From: DAIUFH01 sp036844705
Lineage (GTDB): Bacteria > Bacillota > Clostridia > Tissierellales > Tissierellaceae
Reading direction: 5' to 3'
NCBI GenBank assembly: GCA_036844705.1
Contig: DAIUFH010000011.1
Coordinates: 1-41,859 of the forward strand
Length of the DNA stretch: 41,859 nt
Under the pieces are notes generated by a model. That model was not told the DNA's origin. It ran no database searches and saw only the letters and a program-made list of their open reading frames with translations. Position 1 is the first letter of the stretch. Each line of letters opens with the position of its first letter. Made by a program: the position numbers and the translations under genes. Positions 25,999 to 34,096 of the stretch are shown here, piece after piece.

Positions 25999-26267
25999 GT
26001 TTACTATTCACAGTAACTTTAAATTATGTAAAATCGAAAAATGATAAAAATACACACTCACGGTTTCGGAGATGAATAATTCTATAGCTCATTCCAGACA
26101 AAAATCCTACATCTTTCAATTCCCCTAGTGGTCTATCTTTAGGGACATGAAAGCTGCTTAACGGATTTTTATCTTCCATTCACTAAGAATTATAGTCACT
26201 CCTGCAAATGTTTCCTTAGGATTTTTATCATTTTTCTTTATCCGCTGTAATTAACTGTGAATAGTAC
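25999..26267. mobile_element. 268 bp MITE-like element, copy 1
   Basis: Terminal inverted repeats ACTATTCACAGTAA and TTAACTGTGAATAGT bound about 268 bases, flanked by the 9-base direct repeat CCTTTATTG (25991-25999 and 26267-26275; the exact edge is uncertain by one base). About 97 percent identical by eye to the copy at 36803-37070. On the minus strand an open frame of 51 codons (26024-26179, starting MEDKNPLSSFHVPK) is shared with copy 2. It occupies the queG/rodA divergent intergenic region; nothing else is visible in 25983-26365 except a -10 for rodA. Confidence 0.85.
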
Positions 26268-26329
26268 CTTTATTGATAATTATAACATATCGTAACCTAT
26301 TTTTAATATCTATTACATACCAAATATGC

Positions 26330-26335
26330 TATAAT
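26330..26335 (+). promoter_or_regulatory. -10 element of rodA
   Basis: TATAAT 31 bases before the ATG; the -35 region is weak. It lies outside the mobile element, so rodA has kept its own promoter. Confidence 0.5.
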
Positions 26336-26365
26336 GTTATAGATAGACAAGAAAGGAATTATAGA

Positions 26366-27484
26366 ATGTTTAACTTAAGAAAAAAATCATTTAAAAAATT
26401 TGATTTTATATTATTTTTTACAATTATTGCATTATGTATTTATGGTCTAGTGGTATTAAAATCTGCAACATTAAGCTACGATACAAACAGATATGTAAAA
26501 ACACAGGCTATAGCCACAATTATTGGGTTCCTTGCAGTTTTAGTAATAATTCTTTTAGACTACCAATTCCTAGGAAAACTGTATATTCCAATTTATGTAG
26601 TATGTAATTTGCTTTTATTAGCTGTTCTTTTAGTTGGGACAGGCGATGAACAATGGGGAGCAAGATCCTGGTTATATATAACAGATTCTTTTGGATTTCA
26701 GCCTTCTGAGTTTGTTAAGATTGGACTTATCATTTCATTAGCCAAGTATATTGATATCAATCAGGAAACCCTAAATATGCCCTTTACATTAATTAGGGTG
26801 CTTATATTTGCATTCCTACCTGTAGGACTTATATTATTGCAGCCTGATGCAGGAACAGCCATGGTATTTATATTTTTTATTGCAGCAATGTTATTTATTG
26901 CAGGGGTTAAATGGAAATATATTGGTATGGCGTTATTAACGGGATTAGCAAGCTTACCTCTGATTTGGATAAAGCTGGACAAGTATCAAAAAAATCGTAT
27001 ATTAAACTTTCTTGACCCTGAGAGAGATGCATTAAATTCAAATTACCAAGCTATTCAAGGTAAAATAGCCATCGGTAGTGGAAAGATATTAGGTAGAGGA
27101 CTTTTTGGAGGTACATATACACAATACAACTATATACCAGCTAAACAAACAGACTTTATATTTGCTGTATTAGTGGAGGAATTAGGCTTTATTGGTGGTA
27201 TGGGATTGATATTTTTATATCTTATAATGATTCAGAGATTTATAAAAATTGCCCGCAACAGTGAAGACCTATTTGGTTCATTGATGTGTGTAGGCATAGC
27301 AGCAATGTATCTGTTCCATATATGGGAAAATATCGGAATGACAATAGGGCTTATGCCTATAACAGGTATTCCTCTACCATTCATGAGCTATGGTGGTACA
27401 TACCAACTAACCAATCTAGTCTGCATAGGTATAGTGCTTAGTGTAGGTCTTTATAGAGAAGGATTGACCTTTGAAAGTAGATAA
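26366..27484 (+). CDS. rodA: SEDS-family peptidoglycan glycosyltransferase RodA/FtsW
   Basis: Polytopic membrane polymerase of lipid II strands in cell elongation (RodA) or division (FtsW). 372 residues with about ten transmembrane segments. Conserved SEDS motifs: WGARSWLYI and FGFQPSEFVKIGLI near residue 125, the functional Asp in LQPDAGTAMVF, GRGLFGGTYTQYNYIPAKQTDFIFAVLVEELGF near residue 250, and ITGIPLPFMSYGGTYQL near the C-terminus. Start ATG 26366 behind AAAGGA; a longer frame runs to the mobile element and has no ribosome site. Short N-terminus and lack of divisome neighbours favour RodA. Single-gene unit with its own terminator. Confidence 0.93.
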   Translation: MFNLRKKSFKKFDFILFFTIIALCIYGLVVLKSATLSYDTNRYVKTQAIATIIGFLAVLVIILLDYQFLGKLYIPIYVVCNLLLLAVLLVGTGDEQWGARSWLYITDSFGFQPSEFVKIGLIISLAKYIDINQETLNMPFTLIRVLIFAFLPVGLILLQPDAGTAMVFIFFIAAMLFIAGVKWKYIGMALLTGLASLPLIWIKLDKYQKNRILNFLDPERDALNSNYQAIQGKIAIGSGKILGRGLFGGTYTQYNYIPAKQTDFIFAVLVEELGFIGGMGLIFLYLIMIQRFIKIARNSEDLFGSLMCVGIAAMYLFHIWENIGMTIGLMPITGIPLPFMSYGGTYQLTNLVCIGIVLSVGLYREGLTFESR

Positions 27485-27510
27485 AATTCGAAAATTTTTA
27501 GATGCACTCA

Positions 27511-27551
27511 ACAATAGTAAAATATCAAAAATATTTTACTATTGTTTTTTT
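27511..27551 (+). terminator. intrinsic terminator after rodA
   Basis: ACAATAGTAAAATAT pairs with ATATTTTACTATTGT across a CAAAA loop, then TTTTTT. Confidence 0.9.
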
Positions 27552-27637
27552 AGTAGAGATGTATTTGAAATCTTGAAGCAAAATAAAAACTAACAAGATA
27601 TGGCAAAAAATAGTTACAAAAAAGTTACAACTTCTTC

Positions 27638-27666
27638 TTGTAATTAAAGTTGATATTATGTATACT
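27638..27666 (+). promoter_or_regulatory. sigma-A promoter of the NlpC/P60 gene
   Basis: -35 TTGTAA (27638-27643), 17-base spacer, -10 TATACT (27661-27666), 45 bases before the start codon. A GTTACAA direct repeat (27613 and 27624 area) lies just upstream and could be a regulator site. Confidence 0.65.
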
Positions 27667-27710
27667 GAAAAGGACAAGTACAAATTTTCCATTACAAGGA
27701 GGAGTTTATT

Positions 27711-28739
27711 TTGTTAAAAGCAAAGGTCATTAAAGGCACCACATTAGCTCTCGCCTTATCTGGATTGATTACATTCGCTACTTCACCAGTCTATGCAGTT
27801 CTAGGTGATCAGGAATTGAAAAAAGGTATGGACCATCCAGATGTTAAATTGCTACAAGAAGAGTTAAAAAAACATGGTTTATTTACTGAAAAAGAAACTA
27901 CTACATATTTTGGAGATGCCACTGAAAAATCATTAAGATCCTTTCAGATTTCACAAAATATTGAAATAAGCGGTATTCTCGATTTAACTACATTTGAAGC
28001 ACTAATGGCATTAAAAACAAATTCATCAGGGTCCAAAAACGAAACCGTTGTAGAGGAATTGTCCCCTGAGGTTGCAAACAAATCATCTAAATTAATATTT
28101 GAACGTGCCCTTGAATTAGAGAATACTGGTTCAGATGTTAAACAGCTTCAGGAAGCATTAAAAGCTACAGGATTTCTTGTCATTGATGATTGTACTGATT
28201 ATTTTGGTACTCAAACAGAATCTGCGCTTAAATCCTTCCAGGAAAGCCAAGGATTAAAAGCTGATGGCGTTGCAGGTTTGAGAACTATTGATGCTATAAA
28301 CAGTGTATTAGCAGGAAGAGGCATTGCACTTCCTAAGCCAACAAGAGGAGAAGAAGTTGGAAATATAGCCAAAAATATAATAGCTACTGGCAAAAAATAT
28401 ATAGGTGTCCGATATGCTTATGGTGGTTCTTCACCTAAGGGTTTTGACTGTTCCGGGTTTACATCATATGTATTCAAACAACACGGGATTACATTGCCTA
28501 GGTCAACTGTAGATCAGGCTGTTGTAGGAACTAAGGTTAGCAAGGCGGACTTAAAAGCTGGAGACATATTGATATTTAGCAATACATATAAAAAAGGTCC
28601 AAGTCATGCAGCTATTTATATTGGAAATGGACAATTTATTCACTCAAGCTCTGTAGGTTCTGGTGGAGTAATGATTTCAAACTTAAATTCAGATTATTAT
28701 GCAGGTCATTTTTCCTATGGAAGAAGAGTTTTAAAGTAA
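27711..28739 (+). CDS. secreted NlpC/P60 endopeptidase with two peptidoglycan-binding domains
   Basis: 342-residue exported cell-wall hydrolase cutting peptide stems. A signal peptide ends near Ala29 (SPVYA). Two PG_binding_1 repeats follow (about residues 33-103, LKKGMDHPDVKLLQEEL, and 118-200, LENTGSDVKQLQEAL, each ending in a YFG-x-T-E-x-ALKSFQ block). The C-terminal NlpC/P60 domain (about 215-342) has catalytic Cys in GFDCSGFTSYVF and His in GPSHAAIYIG. TTG start, with AAGGAGGAG at seven bases. Own promoter and terminator; may act in wall turnover or spore germination. Confidence 0.94.
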   Translation: MLKAKVIKGTTLALALSGLITFATSPVYAVLGDQELKKGMDHPDVKLLQEELKKHGLFTEKETTTYFGDATEKSLRSFQISQNIEISGILDLTTFEALMALKTNSSGSKNETVVEELSPEVANKSSKLIFERALELENTGSDVKQLQEALKATGFLVIDDCTDYFGTQTESALKSFQESQGLKADGVAGLRTIDAINSVLAGRGIALPKPTRGEEVGNIAKNIIATGKKYIGVRYAYGGSSPKGFDCSGFTSYVFKQHGITLPRSTVDQAVVGTKVSKADLKAGDILIFSNTYKKGPSHAAIYIGNGQFIHSSSVGSGGVMISNLNSDYYAGHFSYGRRVLK

Positions 28740-28753
28740 TATAATCAAATAAA

Positions 28754-28786
28754 AAACAGAGGGATTTTTGGACAACCCCTCTGTTT
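28754..28786. terminator. bidirectional terminator between NlpC/P60 gene and tdk
   Basis: AACAGAGGG and CCCTCTGTT form the stem with an 11-13 base loop; U/A runs lie on both sides (AAAAAA before, TTTTTT after). It ends both convergent genes and reaches the tdk stop codon. Confidence 0.88.
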
Positions 28787-28787
28787 T

Positions 28788-29405
28788 TTATTTTAAATCT
28801 TCAAATGATACTTGATTTTTATTGAGTATTGCTTCCTCTTTCTTTTTCTCAATCAAAAAACATTTCCTGCATAAAGGCTCATATTCCTTTGCTGCACCTA
28901 TTACCACTCTTTCCGTATCCTTTGTCTTTCTATGGGAAACCCATGCATCAGTTCCACATTTTACACAAACTGCATGGTGTTTATATAAATAATCCGCTAT
29001 GGGCATCAATTCTTTTAGTACTTCAAAAGGTTTACCAGTAAAATCTATATCCAGTCCTGCTAGTATCACAGTTACTTCATTGTCTAACATATCTTTGACG
29101 CAATTTAATATGTCGTCTAATTTTCCCTTTAAAAATTGTACTTCATCAATGGCGACAACGTCGGGTTTAAGTTCATTACAATAATCTATTATATCATCTA
29201 TATCTTCAACTAGGATTGCTTCCAAAGAAGTTTTATCATGGGAAATAATATCAGAAGTTGTATATCTGATATCAACAGATGGTTTAAATGCCAAAGTTTT
29301 ATAACCAGCTATTTTGAATCTTTTAACATCTTTCTCCAAGCTTGATGTTTTTCCTGAAAACATGGATCCAGTATGTATGATGAGTTTTCCTTTGTATTGG
29401 TGCAA
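28788..29405 (-). CDS. tdk: thymidine kinase
   Basis: Salvage kinase making dTMP from thymidine. 205 residues, type II family. P-loop GSMFSGKTSSL near residue 13, Walker B-like VVAIDEVQFL near residue 88, lasso-region zinc ligands in CVKCGTDAWVSHR and CRKCF, and the substrate loop VIGAAKEYEPLC. TTG start, seven bases behind AGGGGG. Fits with the nucleoside importer earlier in the window. Single gene, terminated by the shared hairpin. Confidence 0.96.
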   Translation of the reverse strand: MHQYKGKLIIHTGSMFSGKTSSLEKDVKRFKIAGYKTLAFKPSVDIRYTTSDIISHDKTSLEAILVEDIDDIIDYCNELKPDVVAIDEVQFLKGKLDDILNCVKDMLDNEVTVILAGLDIDFTGKPFEVLKELMPIADYLYKHHAVCVKCGTDAWVSHRKTKDTERVVIGAAKEYEPLCRKCFLIEKKKEEAILNKNQVSFEDLK

Positions 29406-29476
29406 ATTTATACCCCCTTATATTAACTTATTAATTATAACATTTTCTCTAATGGCTTACAATTCTAAAATCAACT

Positions 29477-29542
29477 CAATTCACAGTTCACAGTCACAAT
29501 TCACAGTTCACAATGCACAGTTCACAATGCACAGTTCACAAT
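29477..29542. repeat. TTCACAG-type heptad array
   Basis: Units TTCACAG, TCACAA, TTCACAA, TGCACAG repeated at a 7-base period, immediately left of hairpin element copy 3. With the element and next array it fills the 445-base gap between tdk and the ABC gene; 29752-29850 shows only a short further TTCACAA and the ribosome site. Confidence 0.7.
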
Positions 29543-29551
29543 TAAAAGATT

Positions 29552-29679
29552 AAACCCGAGATTCTTCGCTTGTGCTCAGAATGACTTCAAGTACTAATAA
29601 TACTGAGAAGCAATAATTCACCGCAAATGTCATCCTGAGTCTGGCAGTATAATCACTGCTTTCGAAGGATCTCGGGTTT
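29552..29679. repeat. long-hairpin dispersed repeat, copy 3 (128 bp)
   Basis: Ends AAACCCGAGATTCTTCG and CGAAGGATCTCGGGTTT; inner blocks CTCAGAATGAC and GTCATCCTGAG. Same orientation and same flanking arrangement (TTCACAG array left, CTTAGTT array right) as copy 2. Confidence 0.8.
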
Positions 29680-29680
29680 T

Positions 29681-29751
29681 AGCTCTTAGTTCTTAGTTCT
29701 TAGCTCTTATCTCTTAACTCTTAGTTCTTAGCTCTTAGCTCTTAACTCTTA
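29681..29751. repeat. CTTAGTT-type heptad array
   Basis: Ten heptads such as TCTTAGT, TCTTAGC, TCTTATC and TCTTAAC in perfect 7-base phase, right of hairpin element copy 3. Confidence 0.8.
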
Positions 29752-29850
29752 TCAGTTCACAATTCAGTACTTAAGCTAACATATATTTTCACAAAAGCCT
29801 ATGGATTAGAATAATATGGATTATGAATTATTCATTACGGGAGTGATTAT

Positions 29851-30630
29851 ATGAACAGAAATATTGTAGTCAGATTAGAAGATATAAATATGGTTTATCA
29901 TACAATGGACAATGAAACCTTAGCTGTTAAGGATTTGAACCTTGAAATATATGATGGTGAAATAATTGGTATAGTAGGTCCAAGTGGATGTGGTAAATCC
30001 ACTCTGTTGTCATTAGTTTCAGGTTTATTGAAACCCACAAGTGGAACTGTTAAGGTAAATGGAAATATTGTAGAGAAGCCTCTAAAAACCATAGGATATA
30101 TGTTTCAAAATGATCAGCTTTTCGAATGGAGGAGTATCCTCAAAAATGTGATATTAGGTCTTGAAATTCAAGGCAAAGTTAGTAGTGAAACAATAGAAGA
30201 GGCTAAAAACTTATTAATCAACTATGGTCTTGGCGAATTTATTAACTCTTACCCATATCAGCTTTCAGGTGGTATGCGCCAAAGAGTAGCTCTGATAAGG
30301 ACCCTTCTGATAAAGCCTGATTTATTGTTATTAGACGAACCTTTTTCGGCTTTGGACTATCAAACTCGACTTGCTATATCAGATGAAATAGGTCTTATTT
30401 TGAGAGAACACAATAAGACTGCTATCCTTGTAACTCATGATATAGCTGAAGCCATAAGTCTATGTGATAGAATTGCAATCATGAGCAAAAGGCCAGGGAC
30501 TATAAAGGATATAATTACAATAAAATTGACCTGTGAAGGAAACAGATCTCCAATTAAACTAAGGGAAGCTCCTGAATTCAGACATTATTTCAATAAAATA
30601 TGGAAGGAGCTAGATATTCATGTCGACTAA
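29851..30630 (+). CDS. ABC transporter ATP-binding protein, SsuB/TauB type
   Basis: 259-residue ATPase of the nitrate/sulfonate/taurine/pyrimidine class of importers. Walker A GPSGCGKSTLL near residue 44, Q-loop YMFQNDQLFEWRS near residue 85, signature LSGGMRQRVALIRTLL near residue 137, Walker B LLLLDEPFSALD and switch His in LVTHDIAEA. ATG behind GGGAG. It overlaps the permease gene by 11 bases. No periplasmic-type binding protein is encoded next to the pair, so the substrate cannot be assigned. Confidence 0.92.
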   Translation: MNRNIVVRLEDINMVYHTMDNETLAVKDLNLEIYDGEIIGIVGPSGCGKSTLLSLVSGLLKPTSGTVKVNGNIVEKPLKTIGYMFQNDQLFEWRSILKNVILGLEIQGKVSSETIEEAKNLLINYGLGEFINSYPYQLSGGMRQRVALIRTLLIKPDLLLLDEPFSALDYQTRLAISDEIGLILREHNKTAILVTHDIAEAISLCDRIAIMSKRPGTIKDIITIKLTCEGNRSPIKLREAPEFRHYFNKIWKELDIHVD

Positions 30631-31423
30631 ATTTTCTAATGAGCATATTAAATATATAAAGAGTATTAAAAGGAAAAACAGAGACATTTTATTAACTCAA
30701 ATTGGTTTATTGTTAATAGGAATTTTGCTTTGGGAAATTTCAGCAAGGCTTGGATGGATAGATGTATTTCTATACAGCAGCCCATCTGCTATTTGGAATC
30801 TCTTTATTGAATATATTGTAAGAGGTAGACTTCATTATCATGTAGGCATATCCTTATTAGAAACTATCATAGGGTTTATATTAGGTACTGTAATAGGTGT
30901 TGCTGTTGCTATGATACTTTGGTGGTCTGAATTCTTAGCAAGAGTATTAGATCCATATATGGTAATTTTAAATAGTCTCCCTAAAACTGCTCTTGCTCCA
31001 ATATTTATAATTTTATTCGGAGCAGGCTATAAGGGAATAATCGTTACGGCAATATCAGTTTCATTGGTAGTTACAATAATGAATATGTTCTCAAGCTATA
31101 TCTCTGTAGATGAAGACAAATTAAAGCTTTTGGAAACATTTGGTGCCACAAAGTTTCAAATCTTAAGAAAAGTAATTATACCTTCATCTATACCTGATTT
31201 AATAAGTACACTGAAGGTAAATATTGGTTTATCATGGGTTGGGGTAATTGTAGGAGAATTCTTGGTTTCAAAGGCAGGTTTAGGTTATCTGATAGTTTAT
31301 GGAATGCAGGTATTTAGATTTGACCTTGTAATGATGAATGTAGCAGTGTTAGGAGCTATGTCTGCAATTATGTACAAGATAATAGCCTCTATTGAAGATA
31401 AATTTACAAAATGGAAAAAATAA
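30620..31423 (+). CDS. ABC transporter permease, SsuC/TauC type
   Basis: 267-residue inner-membrane permease (BPD_transp_1 fold) with about six hydrophobic segments. The family motif LNSLPKTALAPIFIILFG near residue 116 and the EAA-like coupling loop ETFGATKFQILRKVIIPSSIPDLI near residue 172 are clear. Translationally coupled to the ATPase. The two genes form a minimal unit closed by a hairpin; a binding protein must come from elsewhere. Confidence 0.92.
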   Translation: MSTKFSNEHIKYIKSIKRKNRDILLTQIGLLLIGILLWEISARLGWIDVFLYSSPSAIWNLFIEYIVRGRLHYHVGISLLETIIGFILGTVIGVAVAMILWWSEFLARVLDPYMVILNSLPKTALAPIFIILFGAGYKGIIVTAISVSLVVTIMNMFSSYISVDEDKLKLLETFGATKFQILRKVIIPSSIPDLISTLKVNIGLSWVGVIVGEFLVSKAGLGYLIVYGMQVFRFDLVMMNVAVLGAMSAIMYKIIASIEDKFTKWKK

Positions 31424-31444
31424 GGTCTTCCTGTGGAAGACCTT
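31422..31444. terminator. bidirectional terminator hairpin
   Basis: AAGGTCTTCC pairs with GGAAGACCTT around TGT, between convergent permease and cyclophilin genes. U-rich on the plus-strand exit (TTTACTTTATTT). Confidence 0.8.
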
Positions 31445-31448
31445 TACT

Positions 31449-32054
31449 TTATTTATATTCTACGATTTCTATCTTTTCCATAATTACAGGATTCAATGGC
31501 TTACTTGCACTATCGACCTCAACTGCCGCTATTTTATCAACTATTTCCATACCTTCATATACATGCCCAAATACAGTATGTTTGTAGTCCAGCCAATATG
31601 TACCACCTAGTTTCTCATAAGCATCAATTACATCCTCTGGATAACCCTTTTCTTCGCCAGCCTTTCTCATCTGATCTATAATTTCCTTTTCAGTCTCTGT
31701 TTTCTGAACGATAAAGAACTGGCTACCGTTAGTATTTGGACCTGCATTAGCCATTGATAATGCTCCCCTTATATTTCTATATTTTATATCAAACTCATCC
31801 TTAAAAGGTGTTTTCCATATACTTTCGCCACCTCTTCCTGACCCTAATGGATCCCCACCTTGAATCATGAAATCACTAATAATCCTATGAAAAGTCACCC
31901 CGTCATAATATCCATCTTTAGCGTGTGTTTTGAAATTTTCCACTGCCTTAGGTGCTACTTCAGGAAAAAGTCTTACCTTTATATCACCATAATTTGTTTT
32001 GATTATCCCTATTTCTTCTCCAGACTTTGGTAATTGTAATTGTTCTAAAGTCAA
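31449..32054 (-). CDS. cyclophilin-type peptidyl-prolyl cis-trans isomerase
   Basis: 201-residue single-domain cyclophilin that speeds proline isomerisation in folding proteins. No signal peptide, so cytosolic. Active-site stretches are VTFHRIISDFMIQGGDPLGSGRGG (catalytic Arg in FHR), RGALSMANAGPNTNGSQFFI and HTVFGHVYEGMEIVDKI. An insertion of about 30 residues (KEIIDQMRKAGEEKGYPEDV region) before the HTVFG block is seen in several Clostridia. TTG start, seven bases behind GGAGG. Confidence 0.95.
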   Translation of the reverse strand: MTLEQLQLPKSGEEIGIIKTNYGDIKVRLFPEVAPKAVENFKTHAKDGYYDGVTFHRIISDFMIQGGDPLGSGRGGESIWKTPFKDEFDIKYRNIRGALSMANAGPNTNGSQFFIVQKTETEKEIIDQMRKAGEEKGYPEDVIDAYEKLGGTYWLDYKHTVFGHVYEGMEIVDKIAAVEVDSASKPLNPVIMEKIEIVEYK

Positions 32055-32119
32055 ATTTATTCCTCCTTAATTTTAAAAATTCATTAGAAACTTTCCATTA
32101 TATTCTACACATCAATTGA

Positions 32120-33466
32120 TTAGAATTTTAATTTTTTTAGTACCATTATAAACCAGCTAAATAGTATTATACCCTTAGCAATCGAAGTCATAGATATACT
32201 CCACCATACTCCTAACAGTCCTAAAAAAGTAGAACTCAAAATCATGGCTAATGGTATTCTCAATGTATTAAACAATACCCCAATAACTGTAGGTGGAATA
32301 GTCCTGCCTATACCATTAAAGGCTCCGGCCGTTCCTATTTCTATAGTCATGAAAAACTGAGAAAGTCCTAAAATCTTTAGATACCTTATTCCTTCCGCTA
32401 TTGCAACAGGGTCTTCTGGTACAAATATAGTAAAGATAGGTCTAGCAAAGAATATTAGAAGACATGTTGCAAATATTCCAATCCCCGCTAATATTTGCAA
32501 CCCCTGAAAATATCCATCCTTTATCCTATCTAATTTCTTCGCACCATAATTTTGACCTACAAAAGCAGAAATAGCTGTTGAAAATCCCTCTGAAGACATC
32601 CAAGAAATAGACTCAATCTGAGAGCCTATACTCTGTACTGCAACAGCAACGGGGCCGAATCCCGCAACTATCTTCGTCAATATCATACTGATTCCAGCAT
32701 GCAATCCCGATTGAAAAAAAGGTGGTATTCCAAGTCTAACTATATTTTTCATGATATCCTTTTTAGGTCTTGCTAATAACTTAACATGTGAATATATCGT
32801 CTCACTTCTCTTGCCTACAAGTATAAACATTAAGGAGACAATTGCTTGGGCAAGTATAGTTGCCAAAGCTGCTCCTCTTATTCCAAGTGCTGGTATAGGT
32901 CCAAATCCAAATATGAATAACGGATCAAGTACTATATTAGCCATCAATCCTAAGGTATTGACCTTAAATGGAGTTATACTATTGCCCGTACTGTTTAAGC
33001 TTACCGAAAAAATTGGATTCAAAAAATGAAAGATGATACCTACAGATATTATCGTAAGATATTCAACAGCCATTTCAATGACCTCAGGATCTCCCAAATT
33101 AAAAAACCCTATCAACTGATGTCTGAAAACAAACAAAAACAGTGAATAAATTATAGCTATAAAAACATCTAATTGAAATCCATTTGATATATATGTACTG
33201 GCCTTCTCAACATCTCCCTTTCCAAAACTATGGGCTACGTTTACTCCAACACCTATTTGAGAAATCATAACTAAAGACGAACCAAACCACATAAAAAATC
33301 CTGCCGCACCTGCTGCTGCAACGGCATTAGTACTGAGCCTTCCAAGCCACATGATATCTGTTAGATTGTATGCCATCTGGATAAATGAGGTCCCCATTAT
33401 TGGAAGTGCAAGTCTAACTAACGTATTTCTAATTTTACCTTCTGTCAAATTTAAGCTCTTATTCAT
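32120..33466 (-). CDS. MATE-family multidrug/Na+ efflux transporter
   Basis: About 448-residue inner-membrane exporter with twelve hydrophobic segments in two halves. GKIRNTLVRLALPIMGTSFIQMAYNLTDIMWLG opens the protein as usual for the NorM/DinF superfamily; the second half opens at NIVRLGIPPFFQSGLHAG (near residue 240). Substrates are unknown. ATG 33466 is chosen, eight bases after AAGGA; a GTG two codons upstream is possible. Divergence from neighbours is not evident and no local regulator is present. Confidence 0.92.
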   Translation of the reverse strand: MNKSLNLTEGKIRNTLVRLALPIMGTSFIQMAYNLTDIMWLGRLSTNAVAAAGAAGFFMWFGSSLVMISQIGVGVNVAHSFGKGDVEKASTYISNGFQLDVFIAIIYSLFLFVFRHQLIGFFNLGDPEVIEMAVEYLTIISVGIIFHFLNPIFSVSLNSTGNSITPFKVNTLGLMANIVLDPLFIFGFGPIPALGIRGAALATILAQAIVSLMFILVGKRSETIYSHVKLLARPKKDIMKNIVRLGIPPFFQSGLHAGISMILTKIVAGFGPVAVAVQSIGSQIESISWMSSEGFSTAISAFVGQNYGAKKLDRIKDGYFQGLQILAGIGIFATCLLIFFARPIFTIFVPEDPVAIAEGIRYLKILGLSQFFMTIEIGTAGAFNGIGRTIPPTVIGVLFNTLRIPLAMILSSTFLGLLGVWWSISMTSIAKGIILFSWFIMVLKKLKF

Positions 33467-33544
33467 AGTCACTTTCCTTCTCTAAAATTATGTATATTAT
33501 AAAATATTATATGATTTTCATAAAATACACAATAGTAAATAAAA

Positions 33545-33570
33545 AATAATCTCCTCACTTGGAGATTATT
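33545..33570 (-). terminator. intrinsic terminator after the nitroreductase/hlyIII unit
   Basis: AATAATCTCC pairs with GGAGATTATT (loop AAGTGA on the transcribed strand), followed by TTTTTATTT. Confidence 0.88.
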
Positions 33571-33572
33571 TT

Positions 33573-34082
33573 TTACCACTTGTTGTAGTGAACCTTATTC
33601 TCATCATATCTATTCTTTGGTTCTTTTTCTGCATCCTTGTTGCCTATGACTACAAGTCCAATTGGTACAATATAAGAAGGTAGATTTAGTACCTCTTTTG
33701 CTTTGTCTACAAGATTGTCTGATCCGTAAATGCCGCACCATACAGCTCCCAATCCGATTCCATGGGCTGCTAACAGCATATTTTGTATAGATGCAGAGCA
33801 ATCAGCTACTAAAAATCCCATACTTTTTTGTTTGTTAACATCTCCACATACCATTATTGCAAAGCCTGCATTTTCAAGCATCTTTGCATATGGATGAAAG
33901 GAACTGATACTTTTCAATACTGTCATATCCCTGATAACAATATATTCCCAGGGCTGATAATCATGAGCTGATGGTGCCTGAAAACCAGCTCGTAGAATTT
34001 TCTCTTCTTTTTCCTTATCTATTGGAACCCCAGTAAACTTTCTAATACTTCTTCTTGTCATTATAGTTTCTAATACATCCAT
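33573..34082 (-). CDS. nitroreductase family protein
   Basis: 169-residue FMN-dependent oxidoreductase. MDVLETIMTRRSIRKFTGVPI is the standard FMN-contact opening; APSAHDYQPWEYIVI and GAVWCGIYG follow, with IGLVVIGNKDAEKEPKNRYDENKVHYNKW at the C-terminus. The natural substrate is unknown. The frame extends 27 codons into the end of the hemolysin III gene, but ATG 34082 has a clear GGAGGAGG and avoids that overlap. Fifteen bases downstream of the hlyIII gene, so likely co-transcribed. Confidence 0.93.
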   Translation of the reverse strand: MDVLETIMTRRSIRKFTGVPIDKEKEEKILRAGFQAPSAHDYQPWEYIVIRDMTVLKSISSFHPYAKMLENAGFAIMVCGDVNKQKSMGFLVADCSASIQNMLLAAHGIGLGAVWCGIYGSDNLVDKAKEVLNLPSYIVPIGLVVIGNKDAEKEPKNRYDENKVHYNKW

Positions 34083-34096
34083 AGTTAACCTCCTCC

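Noticed and set aside
25999..26267. Small RNA or riboswitch between queG and rodA
   Set aside because: The same 268 bases recur at 36803 with target duplications, so a mobile element explains it.
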